Source: an uncultured Pelagimonas sp. (GTDB lineage: Bacteria > Pseudomonadota > Alphaproteobacteria > Rhodobacterales > Rhodobacteraceae). Taken from it: a stretch of 64,000 nt of DNA. The notes below the pieces were generated by a model. It saw nothing but the letters and a program-made list of their open reading frames with translations. It did no database searches and was not told the DNA's origin. Shown piece by piece: positions 8,514 through 18,589 of this stretch. The DNA lies in contig NZ_CANMKO010000013.1 in NCBI RefSeq assembly GCF_947498515.1, positions 78,292-142,291 of the forward strand, read 5' to 3'. The position numbers and the translations under genes are program-made. Position 1 is the stretch's first letter. Each line of letters begins with the position of its first letter.

Positions 8514-8573
8514 CTCGGAGGTCCTTGAAACATATAGGTTGTGACCCCGGCCGTTCCCGGGGCCAATTTGGTG

Positions 8574-9332
8574 TTATCCTGCGGCTTTCTCACCCGGTTT
8601 CTTGCCGAGGATAATCATGCTCAGAAGGTCATCATCAGTCACATCAGGGATGTTCACCGTGCCAACCAGCTTGCCGTTTTTCATCACGCTGGCGCGGTCA
8701 CATAGCTCCAAAACCGCATGTACATCGTGGTCGATCAAGAAAATCCCGATACCCTCGGCCTTGAGCTGTTGGATCAGCTCGGCCACCATCTGGGTTTCCT
8801 GCGGCCCCAAGGCCGCCGTCGGTTCATCCATGATCAAAATGCGCGCGTTGAAATAGACCGCGCGGGCAATCGCCACCGATTGGCGCTGACCACCCGACAG
8901 GGCCGATACGGGCGAGCTGAACTTTTGGAAGTTCGGGTTCAACCGGCCCATGATCTTGCGGGTCTCGGCCTCCATCGCGTCATCATCCAGCGTCCCCGCT
9001 GGCGTCATCAGCTCTCGGCCCAAAAACAGGTTCGCCGCCGCATCAAGGTTATCCGCCAGCGCAAGTGTCTGATAGATCGTCTCGATGTTGTGTTTGCGCG
9101 CATCACGTGGGTTGTGAATTTCGACCTTTTCGCCATTCACATAGATATCCCCGGTGCCCTGATAGGCGCCCGAAAGCATCTTGATCAGCGTCGATTTCCC
9201 CGCGCCGTTGTGGCCCAAAAGGCCGACAACTTCACCCGGATACAGATCGACCGAAACGTCATCCACCGCATGGACCCCACCAAAGGAGATGCCCATGTTT
9301 TTCATTTCCACCAAAGGAGTTTGCTTGTCCAT
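8574..9332 (-). CDS. Sugar (xylose) ABC transporter ATP-binding protein, single ATPase domain
   Basis: A 252-residue ABC ATPase with Walker [10 protein letters not shown] (residues 40-48), signature LSGGQRQ (145-151), Walker B ILIMDEP (165-171) and the H-loop [20 protein letters not shown] precedes the chosen ATG; an upstream in-frame extension has no such signal. Enterobacterial XylG has two fused ATPase domains of about 500 residues in total. This protein has one, like the FrcA-type subunits of alphaproteobacterial CUT2 transporters, so it probably works as a homodimer. It follows the permease by 11 bases. Xylose as substrate is inferred from xylA and xylB nearby. Confidence 0.9.
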   Translation of the reverse strand: MDKQTPLVEMKNMGISFGGVHAVDDVSVDLYPGEVVGLLGHNGAGKSTLIKMLSGAYQGTGDIYVNGEKVEIHNPRDARKHNIETIYQTLALADNLDAAANLFLGRELMTPAGTLDDDAMEAETRKIMGRLNPNFQKFSSPVSALSGGQRQSVAIARAVYFNARILIMDEPTAALGPQETQMVAELIQQLKAEGIGIFLIDHDVHAVLELCDRASVMKNGKLVGTVNIPDVTDDDLLSMIILGKKPGEKAAG

Positions 9333-9343
9333 AATCTTTCTCC

Positions 9344-10609
9344 TTATTGGCCGGTGCGACGGCGGTAGACGATGTCGATCCACACCGCAAAGACCAGAAC
9401 GATACCGACAACAATCGACTGCAACGGGGCGTCAACGCCGACCGAGGCCATACCAGATTGCAGCGATTGCATGATCAACGCGCCGATAACCGCGCCATAG
9501 ATGGTGCCGAAACCGCCCGACAATGCCGTGCCGCCAATAACCGCCGCCGCAATCACCCGCAGCTCGTCTAGCGTGCCAAGGCCCACGTCCACCGCGTTCA
9601 AACGTGCCGAAGCGATGATCGACGCGATGCCCGTAAGCGCACCCATCAGGGCGAAAATCTTGACCGTGAGCAAGCGGGTGTTGATGCCCGAAAGCTCTGC
9701 GGCCTCTGGGTTCCCCCCGGTGGCGTACACATAGCGGCCAAAGCGCGTGCGGCTTGCCACGATGGTCATACCAACGGTCACCACCAGCAGGATCACCACC
9801 GGAATAGCAACGCCGTGATACCAAACCATACCTTCGGTAAGCTCGATCCCATCGGCCTTGGCGATGCGTTTCATCGCGCCTTTGGCAATCGGATAGCTAT
9901 TCATCACCCAAACAAAGCAGAGGATCAAACCAGCGGCGAGACCCATCAAGATACCCTCGGCCCAGATCGGTTTGACGGTAAAGCCATGACCGGCCTTGCG
10001 GCGACGGCTCATCAGCATCAAAGCAACGGCAGCAACGGCTGAAATCACCCCAAAGGCCCAGCTAAGTGTGACACCCAAAGTGCCCTCAGCGCCCCCACCC
10101 AAAAGGCGGAATGTTGCGTCTAGCGGCGCTTGGGTCTGCCCTTCGGTGACCCACCACATCGCACCGCGATAAACAAGGAACCCGCCCAGTGTCACGATGA
10201 ACGCAGGCACCGTCAGATAGCCAATGATCCAGCCCTGGAACGCGCCCAACATCGCGCCCAGCGATATGGCCGCCAGCACACCAATGATCCAAATCATCGG
10301 ATTGCCAAGCCCCAGCATATCAGGCAGCACTTGCACCTGAAGGGCGGCGACCACCATGCCGATAAAGCCCAGCATCGAGCCAACCGACAGGTCGATATTG
10401 CGTGTGACGATGACAAACACCATGCCCGTCGCCATAACGGCCACCGAGGCGGTTTGCACCGACAAGTTAAACAGGTTGCGCGGTGTTAGAAACCGCCCCC
10501 CTGTGATCACGTCGAACACGATCCACAGAACGACAAGCGCCCCGATCATGCCCAAAAGCCGGGTGTCTAACCCAAGCTTTGAAAAGAAGTTTTTCGCATT
10601 GTTTTGCAT
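9344..10609 (-). CDS. xylH: Sugar (xylose) ABC transporter permease
   Basis: A polytopic membrane protein of about 421 residues in the RbsC/XylH family. It contains the conserved loop [12 protein letters not shown] (about residue 77) and the EAxxxG-like cytoplasmic loop [16 protein letters not shown] (about 305). The extra length compared with the roughly 330-residue ribose permeases comes from an inserted pair of helices around residues 190-270, as in the longer XylH subgroup. The ATG at 10609 gives a normal amphipathic N-terminus, but an upstream ATG at 10648 is also possible; neither has a strong ribosome-binding site. It lies between the binding-protein and ATPase genes. Confidence 0.9.
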   Translation of the reverse strand: MQNNAKNFFSKLGLDTRLLGMIGALVVLWIVFDVITGGRFLTPRNLFNLSVQTASVAVMATGMVFVIVTRNIDLSVGSMLGFIGMVVAALQVQVLPDMLGLGNPMIWIIGVLAAISLGAMLGAFQGWIIGYLTVPAFIVTLGGFLVYRGAMWWVTEGQTQAPLDATFRLLGGGAEGTLGVTLSWAFGVISAVAAVALMLMSRRRKAGHGFTVKPIWAEGILMGLAAGLILCFVWVMNSYPIAKGAMKRIAKADGIELTEGMVWYHGVAIPVVILLVVTVGMTIVASRTRFGRYVYATGGNPEAAELSGINTRLLTVKIFALMGALTGIASIIASARLNAVDVGLGTLDELRVIAAAVIGGTALSGGFGTIYGAVIGALIMQSLQSGMASVGVDAPLQSIVVGIVLVFAVWIDIVYRRRTGQ

Positions 10610-10719
10610 GTGAACCACGTCCCGGATCGCAGTTGTGAAAAACGCCAATCACGCTCATGCGGCCGCGCGGCTACATCAGGTGTTTTAAGGGTGACGCTTT
10701 TGAGAAGAAATTTTGAGGC

Positions 10720-10757
10720 GTCCCCCCGGCCCGGCCACAAGGCTGGACCGGAGGGAC
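10720..10757 (-). promoter_or_regulatory. Strong intercistronic stem-loop between binding protein and permease genes
   Basis: Two 17-base arms (10720-10736 and 10741-10757) pair at 16 of 17 positions, counting G-U pairs, around a 4-base loop. It starts 11 bases after the binding-protein stop. No T-run follows, so I read it as a stabilising or attenuating hairpin that would leave more binding-protein mRNA than permease mRNA. Confidence 0.65.
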
Positions 10758-10768
10758 AAAGCGTTAGC

Positions 10769-11782
10769 TTATTTACAGAAGTCGAGGGTCGAACCGGCAC
10801 AGAGTGCGTCTTTTTCAATCCAGCCTGCGTCAACCACAACGTTCAGGTTGTCAGCCGTGATCGGAACCGGCGCCAAGAACATGGAGTTCATGGTGGTGCC
10901 ACCGGGCGACGTCCATTCAACCGCACCGTCAACCGATTTGCCTTCGGCCAAAGCCACAGCAATCATACCCGCCGCTTTACCCAGCTCACGGGCGTCTTTC
11001 CAAACCGAAACGGTCTGGGTGCCTGTGGCAACGCGGTTCAGAGCGGCATGGTCGCCGTCCTGACCGGATACCGGCATACCTTCAAGGCCTTGCGCTGTCA
11101 GAGCCGCAACAACACCACCGGCGGTGCCGTCGTTGGACGCAACAACCGCATCAACTTTGTTGTCTTGCGCGGTTAGGATCTGCTCCATGTTGCGCTGTGC
11201 GTTCGCAGGAACCCAGCCATCGGTGTAAGCTTCGGCAACGATGGTGATGTCACCGGCGTCAACCGCCGCTTGGATGACCTCTTGCTGACCACCACGAAGG
11301 AAATCGGCGTTAGGATCGGTGGGCGAGCCCTTGATCATAACGTAGTTGCCTTTTGGCATGGCTTCGAGAACGGCACGCGCCTGCATCCGGCCAACTTCGA
11401 CGTTGTCGAATGTCAGGTAAAACGCACGGTCGTCTTCGATCAGACGGTCATAGGCGATGACGGGGATTTCTTCGTCCGCTGCGGCCTGAACCGCTGGGAT
11501 AACCGCTGCAGTGTCCTGACCCAGAATAATCAACGCGTCTGCGCCCTGAGCGATCAGCGATTCAATGTCTGCCAGCTGCTTGCCCGACGAAGACTGCGCG
11601 TCAGCAGAGATGTAGGATGCACCAGCGGCTTCCAAAACACCTTTGATCGCGGCTTCGTCAGTTTTCCAGCGCTCTTCCTGAAAGTTGGACCAGCTGACGC
11701 CAACGGTAAGACCCTCGGCCAATGCGCCGCCTGCCATTGCGATGGTCATGGCCAACGCTGAGATACCTGTTACGAGTTTCAT
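10769..11782 (-). CDS. xylF: Xylose ABC transporter substrate-binding protein
   Basis: A 337-residue periplasmic sugar-binding protein (Peripla_BP_4 type). The ATG at 11782 follows GGGAGGAGAAAC and opens a signal peptide, [19 protein letters not shown], cleaved near ALA-EG. The mature part shows typical motifs: [62 protein letters not shown] and PVSGQDGD. These match XylF-like binding proteins. It is the promoter-proximal gene of the transporter series and is divergent from the ROK regulator. Residues upstream of the chosen start are not signal-like. Confidence 0.92.
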   Translation of the reverse strand: MKLVTGISALAMTIAMAGGALAEGLTVGVSWSNFQEERWKTDEAAIKGVLEAAGASYISADAQSSSGKQLADIESLIAQGADALIILGQDTAAVIPAVQAAADEEIPVIAYDRLIEDDRAFYLTFDNVEVGRMQARAVLEAMPKGNYVMIKGSPTDPNADFLRGGQQEVIQAAVDAGDITIVAEAYTDGWVPANAQRNMEQILTAQDNKVDAVVASNDGTAGGVVAALTAQGLEGMPVSGQDGDHAALNRVATGTQTVSVWKDARELGKAAGMIAVALAEGKSVDGAVEWTSPGGTTMNSMFLAPVPITADNLNVVVDAGWIEKDALCAGSTLDFCK

Positions 11783-11871
11783 GTTTCTCCTCCCTATCGA
11801 AACAATCAATATTTTATCTTCTAAGCCGCCACCGAAGCGATCCGGGCCAGCCTGTGGAATCGGGTATAACA

Positions 11872-11912
11872 ATTTTTTACTCACTAAAAAATACTTTTTT
11901 TGAGTCTAAAAA
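11872..11912. promoter_or_regulatory. AT-rich inverted repeat between xylF and the ROK regulator
   Basis: Within the divergent gap, ACTCA (11879-11883) and TGAGT (11901-11905) form an inverted repeat. Each is flanked outward by A/T runs, giving a roughly symmetric TTTTTTACTCA...TGAGTCTAAAAA structure. ROK repressors commonly bind long AT-rich palindromes in such gaps. It is the best candidate operator for control of the xylose transporter; binding is inferred. Confidence 0.45.
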
Positions 11913-11983
11913 TAATTATTGTGTTTGACAGGGAGTCGCTCACCCGCTTCTTGGCATTCCTTAATGTCACAGGCGGGGGATCT

Positions 11984-13225
11984 ATGCGGGGGGAGACAGT
12001 TTTGGCGCTAACAGAAAAAAGCAATCATAACAGCGATCAGCGAGAGGCCGGTCGCCTTCAGGTGCTCGATGTGATCCGTGCGGCGGGCACCATCGCCCGC
12101 ATTGATATTGCCAAAGCGACCGGGTTTAGCCCGGCCACCGTCACAGTGATCACATCCCAGCTTTTGGAAACCGGATTGATCGAAGAGATCACCCCAGAGC
12201 CAAGTACAGATGCCAAGCCCTCGACTCGCCGTGGCCGTCCCCGCGTGGCCCTCCGCCTTCGGGGCAAGGCCCATCTGATCGCCGGTCTCAAAGTGGCGCA
12301 TAATATGGTCTCCGTTCTGATCCTCGATTTTGAGGGCAAGGACGTGCTCTCCCATGAAATGCCCCTGCCCGAACCACGCATGGCCACCCCGCATTTTTGC
12401 GACACCATGTATGAGGCTGTCAACCAAGCCTGCGCCAAAGGTGGCTTATCTATCAATGACTTATCCGGAATTGGTGTTGCTCTGGCCGGTCTTGTCGATG
12501 CCAAGCGCCGCTTTATCTATTGGTCCTCATCGCTCACTGATCGCAACGTCAATCTTGGCGCGGCGCTGGACGCTGCCATGCCCTGTCCGGTGTTTTTGGA
12601 CAACGATGCCAACCTTGTTGCCAAGGCCGAGCACCTCTTTGGCGAAGGCCGCAATATCGACGATTTCATCGTGGTCACCATCGAACACGGCGTTGGTATG
12701 GGTATCGTCATCGACGGCGAAATCTATCGCGGCACCCGTGGCTGTGGCGCGGAATTTGGCCACACCAAAGTACAGCTCGAAGGCGCGCTTTGCCAATGTG
12801 GTCAACGTGGCTGCCTCGAAGCTTACGTTGGCAATTACGCGCTCCTGCGCGAGGCCAATATCATGGATCGCGAAACGCCTTTGACCGATGTCCCTACCCT
12901 GTTCAAACGCGCCCAATCGGGCGACACCATGGCCCGGTCCATCTTTGACCGCGCCGGGCGGATGTTTGCCATGGGGCTGGCGAATCTGGTTAATATTTTT
13001 GATCCAAAACTTATTATTCTGGCCGGGGAACGGCTGTCTTTTGACTATTTGCATGCGGACACCGTCCTCGAATCAATGCGTCAATCGGTGGTTCAGGTCG
13101 ACGCACCCTTGCCCGACGTGCGCGTCCACGCCTGGGGCGATCACATGTGGGCCAAAGGCGCCGCCGCCTATGCCATCGAACAAGTCTCTGCCCTATCTGT
13201 CCGTGAGGTCCCCGTTGATGCGTAG
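11984..13225 (+). CDS. ROK family transcriptional regulator (XylR-type)
   Basis: A regulator of about 413 residues. An N-terminal winged helix-turn-helix (VLDVIRAAGTIARIDIAKATGFSP then ATVTVITSQLLETGLI) precedes a ROK sugar-kinase-like domain. That domain shows GIGVALAGLVD, VFLDNDANLVAKAEH, HGVGMGIVIDGEIYRGTRG, and the zinc motif CQCGQRGCLEAY. It is transcribed divergently from the xylose binding-protein gene, the usual arrangement for alphaproteobacterial ROK-type xylose repressors. The start at 11984 follows GGCGGGGGATCT. A TTG at 12002 behind GGGGGAG is an alternative. Its stop overlaps the next gene by 8 bases. Confidence 0.88.
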   Translation: MRGETVLALTEKSNHNSDQREAGRLQVLDVIRAAGTIARIDIAKATGFSPATVTVITSQLLETGLIEEITPEPSTDAKPSTRRGRPRVALRLRGKAHLIAGLKVAHNMVSVLILDFEGKDVLSHEMPLPEPRMATPHFCDTMYEAVNQACAKGGLSINDLSGIGVALAGLVDAKRRFIYWSSSLTDRNVNLGAALDAAMPCPVFLDNDANLVAKAEHLFGEGRNIDDFIVVTIEHGVGMGIVIDGEIYRGTRGCGAEFGHTKVQLEGALCQCGQRGCLEAYVGNYALLREANIMDRETPLTDVPTLFKRAQSGDTMARSIFDRAGRMFAMGLANLVNIFDPKLIILAGERLSFDYLHADTVLESMRQSVVQVDAPLPDVRVHAWGDHMWAKGAAAYAIEQVSALSVREVPVDA

Positions 13226-14723
13226 CGCTCTGATCCTTTGCCTGCTTGGCAGCACGGCCATCGCCGGTGACCCGCGTTTTGAACCGCGCGACGCGCCTCA
13301 TCACGTCTATTCCGGTGGTTGGGAACATTTTGTCGGCGGCGGTGTCGCGACCATTGATTGCAACGCTGACGCCCTGCCCGACCTCTATGTCGCCGGTGGA
13401 GACAACCCGGCGCAATTGATGCGCAACACCTCCTCACCCTCGGTAAGCTTTGTCGCCGACACCCCGGATACGCTGGCTTTGACTGGGGTTATTGGCGCTT
13501 ATCCGCTCAATATTGATGGTGATACACACGCGGATTTGGTGATATTGCGCGTTGGGCCGGATGCGATAATGCGCGGCATTGGCGATTGCCAATTCGAGCC
13601 CTTCGATCTTGGTTTTCAAAGCGGCGATCACTGGACAACCGCCTTTTCCGCCACATGGGAAACGGGTCAAACCCTTCCGACGCTGGCCTTTGGCACCTAT
13701 GTCGATCGCGCCGACCCCAAGGGGCCGTTTCAGACTTGTGATGACACGCTGCTTTACCGCCCCGATGGCGATGTCTATGGCACGCCCGAGACGCTAAGCC
13801 CCGGATATTGCGCGCTTTCCATGTTGTTTTCCGATTGGTCCCGCGATGGGCGCGCCGATCTGCGCGTCTCAAACGACCGGCATTATTATGTGCGCGGCGG
13901 CCAAGAACAGATGTGGGCGATGGAGGACACCCCGCGCCTTTACACCGCCGAAGAGGGCTGGAAACCCTATAGCATTTGGGGCATGGGCATCGCGTCGCGC
14001 GATATGAATGGCGACGGGTTTTCCGATGTCTATCTGACCTCGATGGGCGATCAGAAGTTCCAATATTTCGATCCCGAAACCGGCGGCCCCACCTATGTCG
14101 ACGCCACCTATGCCCGCGGCACCACCGCCCATCGCCCGCACCTGGGCGAAGATGGCCGCCCCTCGACCGGCTGGCACGCCGCTTTTGGCGATGTGAACAA
14201 CGATGGGCGCGACGATGTGTTTGTCGCCAAGGGCAACGTCGAACAAATGCCCGATGCCGCGATGCAAGACCCCAACACGCTTTTGATCCAAGGGATCGAT
14301 GGAGTATTTACCGAAATGGCTGGCCCGGCTGGCCTCGCGTCGATGGCGCGTAGCCGAGGCGCGGCCTTGGCGGATTTCAACCGCGACGGGTTGCTTGATC
14401 TCGCCGTCGTCAACCGCCGTGTGCCGATGGAAATCTACGAAAACGTCACGGATGGCGGCAACTGGCTTTCGGTGCAACTGACTGGCGCACACCCAAACAC
14501 CTCGGCCATCGGCGCCCATATTGAGGTCTGCGCCCCCCATGGCACCGACTGCCAGACCCGCGAAGTCACGGTTGGCGGTGGACATGCCGGTGGCATTCTC
14601 GGCAACCATCATTTTGGTTTGGGCGATTTGAGTGCCGCACGGCTGCAGGTGATTTGGCCGGACTTGTCAAAAACCGATTGGCAGGACGTTTCCGTAAACG
14701 AAAAGGTCATAGTCAACCGATAG
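13218..14723 (+). CDS. CRTAC/FG-GAP repeat secreted protein
   Basis: A 501-residue exported protein with signal peptide MRSALILCLLGSTAIAG. The body has several FG-GAP/VCBS-type calcium loops, such as TIDCNADALPDLYVAGG, NIDGDTHADLVILRVG, DMNGDGFSDVYLTSMG, DVNNDGRDDVFVAKG and DFNRDGLLDLAVVNR, expected to form a beta-propeller. The C-terminal 85 residues (NWLSVQLTG, NTSAIGAHIEV, HFGLGD) match the ASPIC/UnbV domain. The start overlaps the ROK stop by 8 bases, so it is co-transcribed with the xylose regulator. It converges on the MauG-like peroxidase gene. Function is unknown; secretion and protein or glycan binding are inferred. Confidence 0.85.
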   Translation: MRSALILCLLGSTAIAGDPRFEPRDAPHHVYSGGWEHFVGGGVATIDCNADALPDLYVAGGDNPAQLMRNTSSPSVSFVADTPDTLALTGVIGAYPLNIDGDTHADLVILRVGPDAIMRGIGDCQFEPFDLGFQSGDHWTTAFSATWETGQTLPTLAFGTYVDRADPKGPFQTCDDTLLYRPDGDVYGTPETLSPGYCALSMLFSDWSRDGRADLRVSNDRHYYVRGGQEQMWAMEDTPRLYTAEEGWKPYSIWGMGIASRDMNGDGFSDVYLTSMGDQKFQYFDPETGGPTYVDATYARGTTAHRPHLGEDGRPSTGWHAAFGDVNNDGRDDVFVAKGNVEQMPDAAMQDPNTLLIQGIDGVFTEMAGPAGLASMARSRGAALADFNRDGLLDLAVVNRRVPMEIYENVTDGGNWLSVQLTGAHPNTSAIGAHIEVCAPHGTDCQTREVTVGGGHAGGILGNHHFGLGDLSAARLQVIWPDLSKTDWQDVSVNEKVIVNR

Positions 14724-14813
14724 GTCGGCTGGCTTTTGGGCGGGGTTTTCCTTGCCAACAAGCGGCGTGAGAGATCAACCGGGGACGGGTGTTTGCCAAC
14801 GGGTCCCGTCTTC

Positions 14814-16097
14814 CTATCGATCCACCGGCAATCCACTTGGCACCGTTTCGGGCACTCCCAGCCGGCCGGCCTTCCAACTGCTATCGGTCAACGCCTCTAG
14901 AAAGCTCAGCAAATCCTCCACTTGATCATCACGCAACGCCACCGGTTCCAAACTGTTCGCCGCAGCAATCCGAGCCGTTTCGTTGGGGTCATCCGTGGCG
15001 GTCCAATCCGCCGCCCCGTCTAACCCAAGGAACACCGCCTGACGACGGTCATAACCTTGCAAAGATGCAATTGGATCAAGGTGATGGCGCACCACTGCTT
15101 CCAAAGTCGCATAGGCCCCGTTGTGCCCATAGGGCGCGGTTTCTGTCACATTGCGTAGCGACGGCGTGCGAAAGGCATAGGCGTCTTTGGCCAGACCGGT
15201 GACCCGCATGCGGCCAACGTCACGGGCATGGTTTTCAAACCGCGCCGCCTTGCCCGGCCCGATTTGCGGCATGGCAATGGCGTGAAAATCATGATCGCTC
15301 TGGAACCAGCCGGAATGACACCCCGAACAACCCGCCACACCGTAAAACAGCTCCCGACCGCGCTCGGCTCCTGCGTCCAATGGCGTGGCATCACGCAGAT
15401 ACCGATCAAACGGGCTATCGTCGGCGCGCCATTCCACCGCAATGAAATCGGCAATCACATTGGCAATCTGTGGAAAGGTAATCGGCTCTCCCGGAGCAAC
15501 ACTGTCAAACGCCGCGCGGTATTCTGGCACCTCGGCCACCCGCGCCGCAATCCGGTCCCAGGCTCCGCCTTCGCTTGACAAAAACCCAAGGCGCACCGCC
15601 TGTGCGACCTCATTCTCGCTGTAATGCCCGGCCATTTCATCGCCCGACAACACTGGAAACATCGCCTGCGCCGATAAGACCCCATCAAACCCCGACAACA
15701 TTTCGGCCCCCAAGGGGGTGCGCATCCCGTCGGGTTCATCGGCATCCGCCTCAAGACGCCCGTCATGAAACATCACCGTAAACTCGCTTGCTCCAAGGTT
15801 GAAAAGCGCCGGGGCGTTGCGGGGAATGCGTTGTTCGGGCAGGTTCTCGGCCCCAACCTTGCGATCACGCCCCAAGCCCATCGCCCCCTCACCAAGGCTT
15901 AGCGACACACCGTCCGCCGTGCCCATTTTCGGGTGATGGCAACTGGCGCAACTGATGTTGCGGTTGCCCGACAGGATCGGATCGTAAAACAACTTCCAGC
16001 CAAGCTTTACCCGCGCGGCATCCGGTGCCTCGAACACCGGTTCCGCCATCTCGGCTGCTGCGGCGACGGGTAAAAATCCGAGCCATATCAACCTCAT
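14814..16097 (-). CDS. Di-haem cytochrome c peroxidase (MauG/CcpA family)
   Basis: A 427-residue periplasmic protein with signal peptide MRLIWLGFLPVAAAA. Two haem c sites are visible: CASCHH at residues 50-55 and CSGCH near 256. A second-domain motif YGHNGAYATLEAVVRHH is typical of the bacterial cytochrome c peroxidase/MauG family. These enzymes reduce H2O2 or carry out protein-based oxidations. Its ATG overlaps the xylulokinase stop by 4 bases (ATGA), so it is translated from the xylB transcript. Linkage to pentose catabolism is unusual and suggests a redox step tied to xylose or a co-occurring plant polymer. That link is inference. Confidence 0.88.
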   Translation of the reverse strand: MRLIWLGFLPVAAAAEMAEPVFEAPDAARVKLGWKLFYDPILSGNRNISCASCHHPKMGTADGVSLSLGEGAMGLGRDRKVGAENLPEQRIPRNAPALFNLGASEFTVMFHDGRLEADADEPDGMRTPLGAEMLSGFDGVLSAQAMFPVLSGDEMAGHYSENEVAQAVRLGFLSSEGGAWDRIAARVAEVPEYRAAFDSVAPGEPITFPQIANVIADFIAVEWRADDSPFDRYLRDATPLDAGAERGRELFYGVAGCSGCHSGWFQSDHDFHAIAMPQIGPGKAARFENHARDVGRMRVTGLAKDAYAFRTPSLRNVTETAPYGHNGAYATLEAVVRHHLDPIASLQGYDRRQAVFLGLDGAADWTATDDPNETARIAAANSLEPVALRDDQVEDLLSFLEALTDSSWKAGRLGVPETVPSGLPVDR

Positions 16098-17539
16098 GCA
16101 AGCGCCCCTTTGATCGCCGGATAGAGTTTCCGGTACCGCTGATATGCCGCTTCATATGCCGCCACCAACTCTGCTTTTGGCGCAATCATCTCACCAATGT
16201 CTGGCTGGGTCATCACCGTTTCAACATCCGCACCGCGCGCCACCATCGCCAAGCGTGCCGCGCCCAATGCCGCGCCAAACTCCCCATCCTTGGGGAGCGC
16301 CAAAGGCAGGCCCAAAACAGTGGCCAGCATTTCGGTCCAAACCCGGCTTTTGGTGCCGCCGCCAATGGCCAAAACCTCCTCCAACTCGGTTCCTGTGGCG
16401 CGCAATGCCTCTAGACAATCGCGCAGGGCAAAACACACGCCCTCCATCACCGCTTGAACAAGGGCTGCATCGCCGCCGCCAACGTCCAATCCCACAAACG
16501 CGCCGCGCATGTCGGCGTCATTGTGCGGCGTGCGCTCGCCCGACAGATACGGCAAAAACATCGCTTGTCCCGGCCCCGCGACCTCGCTCACCAGTGCCGA
16601 TAACTCCGCCGGGCTTTGTTTCAACCGCCCCGAAAGCCAATTCAACGCATCGGTGGCCGCCAAAATCACGCCCATCTGATACCAGCGTCCGGGCACCGCG
16701 TGGCAAAACGTATGCACCGCCGTCGCCGGATCGGGTGCAAAGCTATCCTTCGCCGCCAAGAGAACGCCGGACGTGCCCAGCGACACAAACCCCTGCCCCT
16801 CTTTGAAACAGCCAACACCACAGGCCGCCACGGCATTGTCACCGCCACCACCGGCCACCGCGACCTCGTCAACGCCCCAATCCGCGCGCAGATCATCGCG
16901 TAAATATCCCGAAATGTCAGAGCCTTCGACAAGGCGGGCCATCTGATCGCGGCGCATATGCCCCTGTGCCAACAAGTCGTCTGACCAATCCCGCGCGCCA
17001 ACATCAAGCCAGCTCGAGCCAGCCATATCCGACATGTCGCCTACCACTTCACCGGTCAGCCACAGCCGCAAATAATCCTTGGGAAGCACAACCTTGGCGA
17101 CCTGCGCAAAAATCTCTGGCTCATGGGTTTCAACCCAGAGCAATTTGGGTGCCGTAAAGCCCGGAAAGACGATATTCCCCGATAGCTCGCGCACCCCCGG
17201 CGTCGCATCCAACACCGCCGCTTCATCGGCACAGCGTGTGTCATTCCACAAGATACAGGGGCGCAAAACCTGATTGTCGGTCCCAAGCAGAACCGCGCCA
17301 TGCATATGGCCACTGATCCCGATGCCACTTAGCTTGGCAAATGCGGCGCTTTGGGTGGATTTAAGCTCTGAAATCACTGTTTTACAAGCGGTTACCCAAT
17401 CCGCCGGGTCCTGCTCGCTCCAGCCAGAATGCGGGTGCGAAACATCATAATGCGCCTCAGATGACCCCACCGGCGCACCGTTTTCATCCACCAAAAGGGC
17501 GCGCAGCCCCGATGTGCCCAGATCAAGCCCAAGATACAT
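16094..17539 (-). CDS. xylB: Xylulokinase
   Basis: A 481-residue FGGY-family kinase that phosphorylates D-xylulose to D-xylulose 5-phosphate. The N-terminal phosphate loop GLDLGTSGLRALL, the sugar-site motif ISGHMHGAVLL, the catalytic-Asp region GGGGDNAVAACG (about residue 225-236) and the C-terminal nucleotide motif AIGGGTKSRVWTEM are all visible. GGGAGGAAATC precedes the chosen ATG. Upstream (17577-17605) is an AT-rich stretch, ATTTATTTTATTGATAG, that could hold a second regulator site. It is separated from the transporter-xylA operon by the ROK and CRTAC genes and is followed by the overlapping peroxidase gene. Confidence 0.96.
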   Translation of the reverse strand: MYLGLDLGTSGLRALLVDENGAPVGSSEAHYDVSHPHSGWSEQDPADWVTACKTVISELKSTQSAAFAKLSGIGISGHMHGAVLLGTDNQVLRPCILWNDTRCADEAAVLDATPGVRELSGNIVFPGFTAPKLLWVETHEPEIFAQVAKVVLPKDYLRLWLTGEVVGDMSDMAGSSWLDVGARDWSDDLLAQGHMRRDQMARLVEGSDISGYLRDDLRADWGVDEVAVAGGGGDNAVAACGVGCFKEGQGFVSLGTSGVLLAAKDSFAPDPATAVHTFCHAVPGRWYQMGVILAATDALNWLSGRLKQSPAELSALVSEVAGPGQAMFLPYLSGERTPHNDADMRGAFVGLDVGGGDAALVQAVMEGVCFALRDCLEALRATGTELEEVLAIGGGTKSRVWTEMLATVLGLPLALPKDGEFGAALGAARLAMVARGADVETVMTQPDIGEMIAPKAELVAAYEAAYQRYRKLYPAIKGALA

Positions 17540-17766
17540 GATTTCCTCCCACGGAAAGTCAGCGGCGACTCCCATCGCCATTTATTTTATTGATAGAAAT
17601 TAATCGGCGGAGCGAGCTCTGTCAAAAGGTTTTCTAGGTTGGGATTTCGGTGAGAACCTGCGTCACTCGTTCCAGAGCACCCGCGCACTCCCACGCTCCG
17701 ATCTCGGTTTTCTGAATGACAGCACGCATCGCTAAACCTGCGCCAAGCCATTGAAACCCTAATACT

Positions 17767-18369
17767 CTAATTGGTCGACAGGGTGTCCAGATCCGCCTTG
17801 GGAACAGTAAACCAAACATGGGTCTCGTCGCGTCCCCACCATGTCTCTCTTGGGACATGTTCGAACACAAATGTCACCTCCTCAACGAGCGCACAGCCGT
17901 TCAACTCCGCCGCAACAGACCTGACAACTCCATTCCGTGAGCTATGAGGCTCTGTCCGGTTTGTACTTGAACGCATTGGGTCAGAACCAACGTTCTGCCC
18001 TTCGCTATCAAAATACATCAGCAGGATTCCATGTTCTCCAACAAAGAAAAAATCCTCGCCGGTCATCAAATCAAACTCTGTGACCTTGGCTATATCCCTT
18101 GGAAGGATCGCGTATTGAGGAAGAAGACACATGATTTCCATCGATGGTGAGAGCAGTGTTTCCATTGGGATTGCACCCTTGTCCCCCAGAGACCGCATCA
18201 ACTCTAAAGTGAAAATGTCGTTGTCAGAATCATTGGGAAACTGCGCCAAAACCAGTGCCAAAATCAGTAAGAGTACCGGCGCTCCAAAAATAACGATCAC
18301 AACCAAAGCAAACAAAGCCTTGGCGACACTGTCAAAATCGTAAAAAATCCGGCTTGCTACCTGCCTCAA
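17767..18369 (-). CDS. Membrane-anchored hypothetical protein
   Basis: A 200-residue protein I do not recognise. It has a short N-terminus, one strong hydrophobic segment at about residues 17-43 (ALFALVVIVIFGAPVLLLIL), then an acidic soluble domain with LELMRSLGD, FFFVGEHGILLMYFDSEG and a final WWGRDETHVWFTVP. Base composition varies: one 60-base line near 18001 is about 38% G+C by my count and another near 17881 is about 58%, so part may be recently acquired. It stands alone between xylB and lepA. The coding call rests on length, a plausible start and the coherent membrane segment. Confidence 0.6.
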   Translation of the reverse strand: MRQVASRIFYDFDSVAKALFALVVIVIFGAPVLLLILALVLAQFPNDSDNDIFTLELMRSLGDKGAIPMETLLSPSMEIMCLLPQYAILPRDIAKVTEFDLMTGEDFFFVGEHGILLMYFDSEGQNVGSDPMRSSTNRTEPHSSRNGVVRSVAAELNGCALVEEVTFVFEHVPRETWWGRDETHVWFTVPKADLDTLSTN

Positions 18370-18589
18370 CTCGCTATCCTCCCACCAAGCGCTCTCTGGT
18401 TAGCAACCCAAACCCTAACTGGTCATAGCACCACAAACTCCACCGCTCTTCGAGAATCGGCTATGGGATGCGAAACAAACACAACCGCCACTAAAACCAC
18501 TGCAAAACAGCTTCCTTTTCGCCCTATGACCCAGCGCTATATACCTTAAGCACACAACTCATCTTGACCACCCCAAGATTCCACCGCAT

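Noticed and set aside
7791..8528. Plus-strand open frame across xylA
   Set aside because: It lies opposite a catalytically complete xylose isomerase and has no recognisable domain.
8574..9332. Truncated or frameshifted XylG ATPase
   Set aside because: The protein has all ABC motifs in order, a good ribosome-binding site and a normal stop. A single-domain ATPase is normal for the alphaproteobacterial Frc-like transporters.
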